Shown one piece after another: positions 52,628 through 61,458 of a stretch of DNA of 64,000 nt. The stretch spans positions 558,001 to 622,000 of the forward strand of contig NZ_LBIQ01000030.1 of NCBI RefSeq assembly GCF_001280515.1, given 5' to 3'. This DNA comes from Mangrovimonas sp. ST2L15. GTDB taxonomy: Bacteria; Bacteroidota; Bacteroidia; Flavobacteriales; Flavobacteriaceae. Position 1 is the stretch's first letter; every line of letters begins with the position of its first letter. The notes under the pieces were generated by a model that worked only from the letters and a program-made list of their open reading frames with translations, did no database searches and was not told where the DNA came from. Both the position numbers and the translations under genes were made by a program.

Positions 52628-53533
52628 ATGAAACATGTTTTTACTTCACTTTGTTTAATCGTTTTATTAAACTTTTACGGGTTTTCTCAGTCTAAAAAAC
52701 GACAAGATCAAGAAGCTATAAAAGAGATGTGTGGTTGTTATGAAGTAACTTTTAATTTTGCAGAAACTTTTGAATACTCTGGTGATTCCACTTATGTGCC
52801 TTCTAAAACAAAGCATGATCGCGGACTGGAATGGGTACAATTGGTTGAGGATGAATCCAACAAAATTTCGATGCAACATTTATTGATTGTAGGAAAACCA
52901 GATAGTCCATACATTGTGAAGCATTGGAGACAGGATTGGGAATTTGAAAACACCCACTTTTACATGTACGATCATGATAATAAATGGCAGTTTGTAACTC
53001 TTCCTAAAAATGATGTTAAAGGACAATGGACGCAAAAGGTGTTTCAAGTAGATGACAGTCCGCGTTACGAAGGTTCAGCTTCATGGGTTCATGTAGATGG
53101 CAAAAGCTATTGGGAAAATGAAGCTTCTGCACCACTTCCAAGACGGGAGTATACCACTAGAAGTGATTATAATGTAACTATCAGAAGAAACCGTCATGAA
53201 ATAACCAAAAATGGTTGGATTCATGACCAAGATAATGACAAAGTGATTCGTGAAGCAGGTAAGGATGATGTAATTTTGGCGCAGGAAAAAGGATACAATA
53301 CCTATGAGAAGGTCGATGATTCCAAATGTCAGGCAGCTCAAGATTATTGGTCCAAAAATCAAGGGAAATGGGCCGTGGTAAGAACAAAATGGAGTCAAGT
53401 ATTTGCCAGACACCAAGATTTAATTCTTGCTGAAAAAGTAGATAATAAAGGACTGTTTAAATATTTGTTGGATGACGCAAACTACCAAACAGCTGATCAA
53501 ATTAACCCAGTAATTGATTCCTTCGTAAAATAA
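52628..53533 (+). CDS. DUF6607-like exported protein
   Basis: A 301-residue exported protein (signal peptide ending GFSQ). The opening block IKEMCGCYEVTFNFAETFEYSGDSTY, with the CGCYEV cysteine pair, and many Trp/Tyr residues (HWRQDWEFENTHFYMYDHDNKWQF) match what I recall of DUF6607 proteins found beside TonB receptors. The function is unknown; a periplasmic or surface role in heme/iron uptake is inferred from position. It is the first gene of the plus-strand arm, 5 nt before the ankyrin gene. Confidence 0.75.
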   Translation: MKHVFTSLCLIVLLNFYGFSQSKKRQDQEAIKEMCGCYEVTFNFAETFEYSGDSTYVPSKTKHDRGLEWVQLVEDESNKISMQHLLIVGKPDSPYIVKHWRQDWEFENTHFYMYDHDNKWQFVTLPKNDVKGQWTQKVFQVDDSPRYEGSASWVHVDGKSYWENEASAPLPRREYTTRSDYNVTIRRNRHEITKNGWIHDQDNDKVIREAGKDDVILAQEKGYNTYEKVDDSKCQAAQDYWSKNQGKWAVVRTKWSQVFARHQDLILAEKVDNKGLFKYLLDDANYQTADQINPVIDSFVK

Positions 53534-53538
53534 GTTAT

Positions 53539-55011
53539 ATGATAAAGAATATTTTATTCGTTTTAGCACTAATTCAAGTAACGGTTGGTGTGTCTCAAGA
53601 AAATGTATTTCTGAACAGAGATTTTTGGAAAGCAAAACCTACCATGGCATTGGTAGATGAAAAGATTAAAGAGGGTAATGACCCAGCCCAAGCCAATGGG
53701 AACAATTTTGATGGTGTGGTAATGGCCATTTTAGCCGATGCTCCTTATGAAACCATCACTCACCTCATTTCTCAGAAGGGGAACGATGTTAATAAATTGA
53801 CCCATGACGGTAGAACTTATGTGTTTTGGGCTGCCTACAACGGAAATACCGAATTGATGCAGTTTCTTATTGATCGTGGTGCAAGAATGGATATAACAGA
53901 CGACCATGGTTTAACTCCTTTGAACTTTGCTGCAGGTCGCGGACAAATGAATACTAAGGTATATGATATTTGTTTAGCCAACGGTGCCAATCTTCAAAAG
54001 GATGTGAATAACCATGGCGCCAATGCCTTACTTCTTGCCGCTCCAAACGATCAAGATATTAAATTGATAACTTATTTTAAGTCTAAAGGACTTGATGTGA
54101 ACAGTGTTGATAGAGAAGGTAACGGGGTGTTTAACTATGTGGCTAGAACTGGTAATCTAGAATTATTGAATCAACTTCTTGAAAAGGGAATCAAAGGAAA
54201 TGATCAGGCCTTTTTATTTGCCGCTGCTGGTGCTAGAGGAAGTGCCAATGGAGTTGAGGTTTATAAATTTTTGGAGACTAAAGGTTTAACTCCAAATGTC
54301 ACCAATGACGAAGGTCAAACCCCTTTACATATTGTCGCAGCTCGCAGTAAGGATAAGGAAGTTATAAACTATTTGTTGAAAAAAGGACTAAGTGTCAATC
54401 AGGAAGATCACAATGGCAATACCCCTTTCATGAATGCGTGTCAAAGAAATGAATTGGAAGTCGTTCAATTATTAGGGGAAGATGTCAAGCAAATCAACCA
54501 TGCCAATAAAAAAGGTGAAACAGCTTTGTACTTGGCAATTGCAGGGAATAAATCCAATGTAGTAGGTTACTTGATAAATAAGGGAGCTGAAATAGGTGTA
54601 ACAACTGCAGAAGGGAACAATTTGGTTTTTGCTTTGTTAGAATCTTACAATGCTAGGAACAAAGAAGCCTTCGATGGTAAGTTAAAACTATTAAGTGAAA
54701 AAGGTTTAGATCTCCAACAAGAACAAGGTAACGGTGATACATGGTACCACCTAGCGGTTAAAAAGGGAAGCAAGGAGCTTTTAGATATGGCTGCTAAAAT
54801 GAATTTGGATATCAATGCCAAAAACAAGGAAGGAAATACGGCCTTACACTTGGCTGCTATGAAAGCTAAGGATGATCAAATCATGAAATGGTTGCTTAAC
54901 CATGGTGCCAATAAAAAAATCACCACCGAATTTGAAGAAACAGCACACGATTTGGCACAAGAGAACGAGTTGTTAGAAAAGAATCAGGTATCAATAGAAT
55001 TTTTAAAATAA
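53539..55011 (+). CDS. Exported ankyrin-repeat protein
   Basis: A 490-residue protein with a signal peptide (ending VGVSQ) and about ten ankyrin repeats from residue 75 on, such as HDGRTYVFWAAYNGNTELMQFLIDRGA, DDHGLTPLNFAAGRG, DEGQTPLHIVAARSKDKEVINYLLKKG and KEGNTALHLAAMKAKDDQIMKWLLNHGA. Ankyrin repeats give protein-protein contacts; being exported, it probably works in the periplasm. It lies 5 nt before the DUF2271 gene. Its partner is unknown; the adjacent redox proteins are candidates. Confidence 0.88.
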   Translation: MIKNILFVLALIQVTVGVSQENVFLNRDFWKAKPTMALVDEKIKEGNDPAQANGNNFDGVVMAILADAPYETITHLISQKGNDVNKLTHDGRTYVFWAAYNGNTELMQFLIDRGARMDITDDHGLTPLNFAAGRGQMNTKVYDICLANGANLQKDVNNHGANALLLAAPNDQDIKLITYFKSKGLDVNSVDREGNGVFNYVARTGNLELLNQLLEKGIKGNDQAFLFAAAGARGSANGVEVYKFLETKGLTPNVTNDEGQTPLHIVAARSKDKEVINYLLKKGLSVNQEDHNGNTPFMNACQRNELEVVQLLGEDVKQINHANKKGETALYLAIAGNKSNVVGYLINKGAEIGVTTAEGNNLVFALLESYNARNKEAFDGKLKLLSEKGLDLQQEQGNGDTWYHLAVKKGSKELLDMAAKMNLDINAKNKEGNTALHLAAMKAKDDQIMKWLLNHGANKKITTEFEETAHDLAQENELLEKNQVSIEFLK

Positions 55012-55016
55012 ATAAA

Positions 55017-55505
55017 ATGTTTAAAAAAGTAAGTTTTTTATCATTCTTGACCTTGTTAGTATTAGGGTTTTACTCCTTTACTAATAATGTAGATCCTATT
55101 AAGTATAAATGTATGGTTCAAATGACCAATTATACTGGTGAAGGCGCGTATATCGTTATTTCGTTAATCAATCCAAAAGGGGATTATGAAGAAACGCTAT
55201 ATGTTCAAGGGGATGACAGTGAGTGGTACAATACTTTGGAATCTTGGTGGAAATTTTATGGTAAAAAGCGTAATAACATCGATGCCATTACAGGAGCCAC
55301 TATTTCTGGAGGGGAACGAACCATTTCTGTTATTTCCATAGATGATTCAAAAATCAATGCAGGTTATAAAATTCGATTTGAGACCGCAGTTGAAGATCAA
55401 GAATATTATCAAACGGATTTGGAATTTCCGTTAACTACTGAGAGTATTAAAGACAAACATGAAGGAACAGGATTTATCCGATATGTTCGTATGATGCCTA
55501 ATTAA
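55017..55505 (+). CDS. DUF2271 protein with flavinylation-type motif
   Basis: A 162-residue protein with an N-terminal signal segment and a DUF2271 beta domain. Residues 89-95 read D-A-I-T-G-A-T, which fits the consensus (D-x-x-S/T-G-A-T) recognised by the flavin transferase ApbE, with Thr95 as the predicted FMN attachment site. No apbE is in the window. It sits 10 nt before a PepSY-flavodoxin-FNR reductase, so a role as extracytosolic electron carrier is likely. Confidence 0.8.
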   Translation: MFKKVSFLSFLTLLVLGFYSFTNNVDPIKYKCMVQMTNYTGEGAYIVISLINPKGDYEETLYVQGDDSEWYNTLESWWKFYGKKRNNIDAITGATISGGERTISVISIDDSKINAGYKIRFETAVEDQEYYQTDLEFPLTTESIKDKHEGTGFIRYVRMMPN

Positions 55506-55515
55506 AGAAACATTT

Positions 55516-57693
55516 ATGACCATTTCAATTTGGAGATACAGTCACTTGGCGTTGGCTGTATCTTCCTTTGTATTTATTCTTTTGGCCTCGATTACCGGAA
55601 TTATTTTGGCATTTCAGCCTATTTCGGAACAAATGCAGCCCTATCATGTTTCCGATTTGGGCCAAGTTTCTTTGGCGGAAACCGTAGCTGTTTTTAAAAA
55701 GAATTATTCAGAGATTATTGAAATAAATATTGATGCAAATGGTTTTGTTGCGGCTTCTGTTTTTACAGAAGATGGTGAAAATTTAGAAGGATATTTCAAT
55801 CCAGAAACAGCGCAGTATTTAGGGGAGAAAATAAAACCATCACCTTTTTTTCAATGGGTCACCAATTTCCATAGGTCCTTATTTTTAAAAAGCACAGGGA
55901 GGTTTCTAGTGGGGCTTTTCTCCTTCTTTTTGTGTTTAATTGCGCTCTCTGGATTAGTCTTGGTGATTAAACGACAAAGAGGACTCAAACAGTTTTTCTC
56001 CAAGGTTGTCAATGAAAACTTTAACCAGTATTGGCATGTTGTATTAGGCAGATGGTCATTGATTCCAATAATTATAATTAGTTTAACAGGAGTCTATTTA
56101 TCCTTAGAAAAGTTTGATGTTTTACCCCAAGAAGCAAATGGACACCATGTAAATTTCGAAACGCTTAAAGCAAGTCCTGTCAAACCTATTTCTGTATTTA
56201 ATTCCACTCAACTTTCTGAAGTTAAGTCCTTGGAATTTCCATTCTCTGATGATGTAGAAGATTATTTTATTCTGAAACTAAAAAATAGGGAGCTAGCCAT
56301 AAATCAGTTTACTGGCGAGATTTTAAGTGAGATTCCGCAGTCTAATTTCCAACTGTTGTCCAGATTAAGTTTGAATCTGCATACAGGTAAGGGAAGTATA
56401 TTATGGTCTTTAATTTTAGCTATAGCAGGAGTCAATATTATCTATTTTGTGTATTCCGGTTTTGCCATGACCTTAAAACGTCGGAAGTCGCGCTTGAAGA
56501 ATAAATTTAAAAAGAATGACTGTGAGTATATCATTTCGGTCGGTTCAGAAAACGGTTCTACTTTTAGTTATGCCCAAGTGCTCTATGAAGGATTGCTAAA
56601 GGCCAATAAAAAAGTGTTTATTTCAGAATTGAATGATTTTGGAGATTACCCAAATGCCAAACATCTTATTGTCATGACGGCGACTTATGGTCAGGGCGAA
56701 GCACCAACAAATGCCAATAAGTTTTTGGACATCGTAAAGGACATGAAGCCATCAGGAGTCAACTATTGTGTGGTAGGGTTTGGATCTTTGGCTTATCCAG
56801 ATTTTTGTCAATTTGCCTTTGATGCAGATGAAATAATGAATTCTAGATTTTCTCAGTTTTTGAAGCCATTCACCATTAATGATAAATCCATAGAATCTTT
56901 TCAGAAATGGGTTAATAGGTGGTCAAAAAAAGCAGAAATTCCGCTATCGATAGCATTGGAAGAGCTTCAAACAAAACCAAAACTAACCAAAAAGGCAACC
57001 ATTCTTTCCAAAACGGATGTCCATAATCAACCAGATGATACTTTTTTATTAACGCTTAAATCCAAAGGGTATCAGAGGTTTCAATCTGGTGATTTATTGG
57101 CTGTTTATCCCAAAAATGATTATAGGGAACGTTTGTATTCTATTGGGAAAGTGAAGGGCCACATGCAATTGAGCATTAAGTTTTATGAGAACGGTCTGGG
57201 ATCAAATTACCTTTATAACGGCGAAGCAGGAGATATTCTAAAAGGAAAAATTATAAGTAATACCCATTTTCATCTTCCAAAGAAGAAATCTCAAGTCATG
57301 ATGATTGCCAACGGTACTGGGGTTGGCCCATTTTTAGGGATGATTGATGAAAACAAAAAACATGACATTCAATTGTATTTAGGGTTAAGAACCCAAGATT
57401 CCTATGAGCTCTATAAATCACAGGTTGAGGGCTATTTACAAGATAGGAAACTTCGTGGTTTTCAATTGGCATTGTCTCGGGAGCATCATAAAGCGTATGT
57501 ACAAGACCTACTTTTGAATGATGCCGAAAAGGTTGCAAAATTACTGTTGAATGGAGGAACCATCATGCTTTGTGGCTCCTTGGCTATGCAGAACGGAGTC
57601 ATAAATGCTTTGGAAACTATATGTTCTGACTATGCTCAAAAACCATTAAGTTATTTTCAAAAGGAACAGCAATTAAGGATGGACTGTTACTAG
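55516..57693 (+). CDS. PepSY membrane protein fused to flavodoxin-FNR reductase
   Basis: A 725-residue fusion. Residues 1-330 form a PepSY-associated membrane module with about four helices (near 12-30, 130-155, 185-205, 295-315) and histidines usable as heme ligands (FHRSLF, YWHVVLG, LHTGKG). Residues about 335-470 are a flavodoxin domain (ISVGSENGSTFSYAQ, TATYGQGEAPTNA). Residues about 490-725 are a ferredoxin-NADP+ reductase/sulfite-reductase-type FAD/NAD(P) domain (RERLYSIGKV, ANGTGVGPFLGMI, and a C-terminal MDCY whose aromatic end usually stacks on FAD). Electrons should pass from cytoplasmic NAD(P)H through FAD and FMN to the membrane part. A ferric or heme reductase role is likely. Confidence 0.88.
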   Translation: MTISIWRYSHLALAVSSFVFILLASITGIILAFQPISEQMQPYHVSDLGQVSLAETVAVFKKNYSEIIEINIDANGFVAASVFTEDGENLEGYFNPETAQYLGEKIKPSPFFQWVTNFHRSLFLKSTGRFLVGLFSFFLCLIALSGLVLVIKRQRGLKQFFSKVVNENFNQYWHVVLGRWSLIPIIIISLTGVYLSLEKFDVLPQEANGHHVNFETLKASPVKPISVFNSTQLSEVKSLEFPFSDDVEDYFILKLKNRELAINQFTGEILSEIPQSNFQLLSRLSLNLHTGKGSILWSLILAIAGVNIIYFVYSGFAMTLKRRKSRLKNKFKKNDCEYIISVGSENGSTFSYAQVLYEGLLKANKKVFISELNDFGDYPNAKHLIVMTATYGQGEAPTNANKFLDIVKDMKPSGVNYCVVGFGSLAYPDFCQFAFDADEIMNSRFSQFLKPFTINDKSIESFQKWVNRWSKKAEIPLSIALEELQTKPKLTKKATILSKTDVHNQPDDTFLLTLKSKGYQRFQSGDLLAVYPKNDYRERLYSIGKVKGHMQLSIKFYENGLGSNYLYNGEAGDILKGKIISNTHFHLPKKKSQVMMIANGTGVGPFLGMIDENKKHDIQLYLGLRTQDSYELYKSQVEGYLQDRKLRGFQLALSREHHKAYVQDLLLNDAEKVAKLLLNGGTIMLCGSLAMQNGVINALETICSDYAQKPLSYFQKEQQLRMDCY

Positions 57694-58220
57694 GAAGCGT
57701 TTTCATCTTCTTTAGTGGGACGCTCTATCGCATTAGCATTTCGGTCCATAATAATCGGGAAAATGGTAGGCAATAAAGATTGAACCGGTTCATAAAGCAC
57801 AGAGTCCTTCATGTGCTCTTCTTGTCCCAAATCGATAGTATCATTATATTTCCCGTAAATGACCAAAAGAGCACTTAGAATCAATGCTATTTTAAGTCCG
57901 CCAAAAATGGCTCCAAGTAACCTATTTAAAATACCCAATGCTGCAAAATCGGCCAGTTTAGTTAAAGCTTTCCCTGCAAGGGCAATAGCTAAAACGATAA
58001 TTAAAAAAGTAATGGCAAAAGCTACAATGGAAATGGTATTTTCTTCCCACTCAAAATGTTCTTTGAGAAGGTCAGAGGCGAAATAACTGAAGTGAATCGC
58101 TCCAAAGACACCCGCTACCAGGGCAACCAAAGATGCAATTTCTACAAACAGACCTTTCATAAACCCTCGAACAATTCCGAATAATATGAGGGCGGCCAAA
58201 ACAATATCAATAATGCTCAT
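57690..58220 (-). CDS. CvpA family membrane protein
   Basis: A 176-residue protein with about four membrane helices and the family start MSIIDIVLAALILFGIVRGFMKGLFVEIASL. CvpA proteins affect envelope stress resistance and export in other bacteria; the mechanism is unclear. The frame extends to 58289 but the ATG at 58220 starts the conserved sequence. It converges on the reductase gene with a 4-nt overlap. Confidence 0.9.
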   Translation of the reverse strand: MSIIDIVLAALILFGIVRGFMKGLFVEIASLVALVAGVFGAIHFSYFASDLLKEHFEWEENTISIVAFAITFLIIVLAIALAGKALTKLADFAALGILNRLLGAIFGGLKIALILSALLVIYGKYNDTIDLGQEEHMKDSVLYEPVQSLLPTIFPIIMDRNANAIERPTKEDENAS

Positions 58221-58247
58221 AGGTGTATTATTTCTGTAAATATACTG

Positions 58248-58255
58248 TAACTTTG
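58248..58255 (+). promoter_or_regulatory. -7 element of the 58272 gene
   Basis: TAACTTTG fits TAnnTTTG, 17 nt upstream of the ATG at 58272. Confidence 0.45.
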
Positions 58256-58271
58256 CAACTTTAAAATTATT

Positions 58272-58628
58272 ATGTCTAGAGACGAACAATTAAAGGAACG
58301 TTGGGAACTCGTAGTGACCAAATTATCCACTCAATTTGCAGACGGAGACCCATTAGATCTGGATGCTATTATCTATTTAATAGGGGTTCAGGAATTGGGA
58401 CAGTTACATAGAAAATTTAAAAAAGACCATAAAGTCGATTTGATGCATATAGCTATTTGTAGGCTATTGGAGCCATATGGCTATTATGAGTTTGATTTCT
58501 TTGATGATGAGGGATGGCCTCATTATAAAGTCAAGGAACAACTTCCTAATTTAAAATCTGGAGAGCAAAGTGTTTTAATGAAGGAAGCCATTGTAAACTA
58601 TTTTTTGGAAACAGAATATATCAAGTAA
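58272..58628 (+). CDS. Conserved small hypothetical protein
   Basis: A 118-residue soluble helical protein, apparently conserved in Flavobacteriia but of unknown function. Notable blocks are DLDAIIYLIGVQELGQLHRKFKKDHKVDLMHIAICRLLEPYGYYEF and the acidic-aromatic FDFFDDEGWPHYK. It has no signal peptide or membrane segment. It is 34 nt before pheS and divergent from cvpA. Confidence 0.75.
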   Translation: MSRDEQLKERWELVVTKLSTQFADGDPLDLDAIIYLIGVQELGQLHRKFKKDHKVDLMHIAICRLLEPYGYYEFDFFDDEGWPHYKVKEQLPNLKSGEQSVLMKEAIVNYFLETEYIK

Positions 58629-58635
58629 GATTTAT

Positions 58636-58643
58636 TAAATTTG
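58636..58643 (+). promoter_or_regulatory. -7 element of pheS
   Basis: TAAATTTG fits TAnnTTTG, 19 nt upstream of the ATG at 58663, so pheS may have its own promoter. Confidence 0.45.
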
Positions 58644-58662
58644 CCACTCATTTTTAGGAGTT

Positions 58663-59682
58663 ATGATAGATAAGATTAAAGAGTTGATTGCTGAAGCAGA
58701 GGAATTTAAAGCTCAGTCGAAAGATGAGATTGAAGCTTTCCGAATCAAATATTTAGGTAAAAAGGGTTTGCTTAATGACTATTTCAAGGAGTTCAAGAAT
58801 GTTGCAAACGATCAAAAAAAGGAATTTGGACAAACTATCAATACTCTAAAATCTACGGTTCAGGAGAAGGTAAATACTCTAAAGGAAGAGTTTGAAAGCA
58901 AGGAAGAGGAAAAGGGTATTTATGGGGATTTAACCCGACCAGGCGAACCTATTGAAATTGGGTCTAGACATCCTATTTCCATAGTAAAAAATCAAATTAT
59001 AGATATATTTTCGAGGATAGGTTTTAACGTGAGTGAAGGACCAGAGATTGAAGATGACTGGCATAACTTTACAGCATTGAACTTGCCTGAATACCATCCA
59101 GCTAGAGATATGCAGGATACCTTTTTTATTCAAACCGATCCAGATATTCTTTTAAGAACACACACCAGCTCTGTTCAGGTGAGATATATGGAGAATAACA
59201 AGCCTCCAATTAGAACGGTGTCTCCAGGAAGGGTTTATAGAAATGAGGCTATTTCAGCTAGATCACATTGTTTCTTCCATCAAGTGGAAGGGTTGTATAT
59301 TGATAAGGATGTAAGTTTTGCGGATTTAAAGCAAACGCTTCAGTATTTTACTACGGAGATGTTTGGGAAATCAAAGATTAGGTTACGTCCTTCTTATTTC
59401 CCGTTTACGGAGCCAAGTGCTGAGGTTGATGTATATTGGGGCTTGGAAACGGAAGTAGATTATCGCATTACCAAAGGAACCGGTTGGTTGGAAATCATGG
59501 GTTGTGGAATGGTAGATCCTAATGTATTGGAGAATTGTGGAATCGATTCAAAAACCTATTCTGGATTTGCCTTTGGTATGGGAATTGACAGAATCGCCAT
59601 GTTGCTTCATCAAATAGGCGATATTCGACTGTTAAGTGAAAATGATGTTCGTTTCTTAGAGCAGTTTAAGTCCGCTTTATAA
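58663..59682 (+). CDS. pheS: Phenylalanine-tRNA ligase alpha subunit
   Basis: A 339-residue class II aminoacyl-tRNA synthetase subunit charging tRNA-Phe. The N-terminal coiled coil (1-85) is followed by the catalytic core with motif 2 ([25 protein letters not shown]) and motif 3 ([21 protein letters not shown]). [10 protein letters not shown] is conserved in PheS. The beta subunit is not in the window. A strong terminator follows. Confidence 0.97.
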   Translation: MIDKIKELIAEAEEFKAQSKDEIEAFRIKYLGKKGLLNDYFKEFKNVANDQKKEFGQTINTLKSTVQEKVNTLKEEFESKEEEKGIYGDLTRPGEPIEIGSRHPISIVKNQIIDIFSRIGFNVSEGPEIEDDWHNFTALNLPEYHPARDMQDTFFIQTDPDILLRTHTSSVQVRYMENNKPPIRTVSPGRVYRNEAISARSHCFFHQVEGLYIDKDVSFADLKQTLQYFTTEMFGKSKIRLRPSYFPFTEPSAEVDVYWGLETEVDYRITKGTGWLEIMGCGMVDPNVLENCGIDSKTYSGFAFGMGIDRIAMLLHQIGDIRLLSENDVRFLEQFKSAL

Positions 59683-59705
59683 AAAGCACCACATAAATAG
59701 ATTTG

Positions 59706-59732
59706 AAGTCCGATAAACATCGGACTTTTTTT
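59706..59732 (+). terminator. Rho-independent terminator after pheS
   Basis: Perfect 9-bp stem AAGTCCGAT/ATCGGACTT, loop AAAC, followed by TTTTTTT. Confidence 0.93.
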
Positions 59733-59758
59733 ATTTAACAATTTTTTAACTTCGATAA

Positions 59759-59776
59759 GTTCGGAATTGTCCGAAC
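59759..59776. promoter_or_regulatory. Palindromic operator candidate of the efflux operon
   Basis: GTTCGGA (59759-59765) and TCCGAAC (59770-59776) are exact complements with a 4-nt centre. It sits just upstream of a TACCTTTG -7 box and 32 nt before the regulator start, the place expected for an autoregulatory operator. Confidence 0.6.
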
Positions 59777-59782
59777 CAAACG

Positions 59783-59790
59783 TACCTTTG
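59783..59790 (+). promoter_or_regulatory. -7 element of the efflux operon
   Basis: TACCTTTG fits TAnnTTTG, 18 nt upstream of the ATG at 59808. Confidence 0.55.
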
Positions 59791-59807
59791 TTTCAAACTT
59801 TCTGAAA

Positions 59808-60299
59808 ATGGACCAAGATCTGGTAGAAAAAAAGAAGCTTTTAATTGAGAAGTTAGGTGTGTTTATTGAAAAAAGAGACAATCTAGCTCCAGTTGCAGCA
59901 AGAATACTGTCCTATATTATTCTAACGGGGAAAACCGGAACTACCTTTGAAGATTTGGTGACCGATTTATGTGCGAGTAAAAGTACTATTTCAACCCACC
60001 TAAATCATCTTTTGGATTTAAAGTCTCTTAATTATTTCACCAAACCTGGAGATAGAAAAAAATACTATATCCTGAATAGAGATTCCATAATACAAAACAT
60101 GGATAAAATGATTCAAATGTGGAAAGCTGAGTTGGACCTTCATTTGGAAATTAAACAATACAAAAAAGACAAGAATGTAATACTTGACGATGAGTCAAAA
60201 TTTGAAATGACATTTCATGACGATTATATCACTTATTTAAATGTGGTGATGGAGTCAGTAGTAATATTAAAAGAAAAATTAACCGAAACACATTCATAA
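59808..60299 (+). CDS. GbsR/MarR-type transcriptional regulator
   Basis: A 163-residue winged-helix regulator. The helix-turn-helix spans about residues 45-70 (TFEDLVTDLCASKSTISTHLNHLLDLKSL), and the wing ends FTKPGDRKKYYILN. The C-terminal helices should form the dimer. It resembles GbsR-like regulators that control adjacent RND pumps in Bacteroidota. It is 15 nt before the adaptor gene, and probably represses its own operon by binding the palindrome at 59759. Confidence 0.88.
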   Translation: MDQDLVEKKKLLIEKLGVFIEKRDNLAPVAARILSYIILTGKTGTTFEDLVTDLCASKSTISTHLNHLLDLKSLNYFTKPGDRKKYYILNRDSIIQNMDKMIQMWKAELDLHLEIKQYKKDKNVILDDESKFEMTFHDDYITYLNVVMESVVILKEKLTETHS

Positions 60300-60314
60300 T
60301 CCGAGTACATTAAA

Positions 60315-61439
60315 ATGAAAACATTGAATTATCGCCTAGTATCGCTTTTTATATTGTCGATTTGGATATATAGCTGTAAACAAGAACCTCAGCAAAGCCA
60401 ACAACAAGCTCAGGCATTACCATTTGCCGTTACTGAAATTCCTCAAAAGGACATTACATCCTATGTGACTTATCCAACAACCATAGAAGGAACTATAAAT
60501 AGTGAAGTTCGTGCTAAGGTTTCAGGATACATTCAAAAGGTTTTAGTAGATGAGGGGCAAAAAGTAAAAAGGGGACAAGCTTTATTTAAGCTAGAAACCC
60601 AAAGTTTGAGCCAAGATGCCGAAGCAGCCAAGGCAAGTGTCAATGTGGCGCAAGTTGAGGTTGAAAAATTAAAGCCATTGGTAGACAAGAACATCATCAG
60701 TCCGATGCAATTGGAGACGGCTAAAGCTAATTTAGCTCAAGCCAAAAGTAACTACAACAGTATTTTGGCTAACATAGGCTATGCTACTGTTACAAGTCCT
60801 GTTGATGGATATGTAGGCGCTATTCCTTATAGAGAAGGGTCTTTAGTAAGTGCTACAAATGCTAGACCTTTAACCACTGTCGCTAGTATTGAAAACGTAT
60901 ATGCCTTTTTCTCAATGAATGAAACGGAGTACCTGAACTTTTTACAACAGACCGAGGGTAAAACGCTTCAAGATAAAATAAACAATTTCCCAAAGGTGGG
61001 ATTGCTTTTGGCTAATGGTCAAGCATATGACCAGAAGGGAACTATAGAAACAGTAACGGGTCAAATAGATGCAAACACAGGTACTGTTAGTTTTAGAGCT
61101 ACCTTTAGTAATCCTAATCTATTACTTACTAATGGGAATAGTGGAACTATTGAAATTCCTAAAAATTATGAAAATGCTGTGGTAGTTCCACAGTCAGCAA
61201 CTTTTGAGCAACAAGGACAAACCTTTGTATATAAAGTGGACGAATCGAATACAGCAGTGGCAACTTTGATAACTATTGCAGATAAGTCAAATGAACTATA
61301 TGTTGTGGGGTCTGGTGTTAAGGCTGGAGACCTTATTGTCGTTAAGGGAATCGGAAAATTACGTAATCGTACACCGATACAACCACAAAAGATGGCTTTT
61401 GATAGTATTGTTAAGCCTATTAAACCTCTTTTTCAATAA
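60315..61439 (+). CDS. RND efflux periplasmic adaptor (AcrA-like)
   Basis: A 374-residue lipoprotein adaptor (lipobox IYSC, Cys21) linking an inner-membrane RND pump to an outer-membrane channel. The biotinyl-lipoyl half (VSGYIQKVLVDEGQKVKRGQALFKLE), an alpha-hairpin (about 95-150), and the beta-barrel part (VTSPVDGYVGAIPYREGSLVSA, ATFSNPNLLLTNGNSGTIEIP) are in the usual order. Length is typical. It is 19 nt before the RND gene. Confidence 0.94.
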   Translation: MKTLNYRLVSLFILSIWIYSCKQEPQQSQQQAQALPFAVTEIPQKDITSYVTYPTTIEGTINSEVRAKVSGYIQKVLVDEGQKVKRGQALFKLETQSLSQDAEAAKASVNVAQVEVEKLKPLVDKNIISPMQLETAKANLAQAKSNYNSILANIGYATVTSPVDGYVGAIPYREGSLVSATNARPLTTVASIENVYAFFSMNETEYLNFLQQTEGKTLQDKINNFPKVGLLLANGQAYDQKGTIETVTGQIDANTGTVSFRATFSNPNLLLTNGNSGTIEIPKNYENAVVVPQSATFEQQGQTFVYKVDESNTAVATLITIADKSNELYVVGSGVKAGDLIVVKGIGKLRNRTPIQPQKMAFDSIVKPIKPLFQ

Positions 61440-61458
61440 TATTTAGAAGACAGAAATT

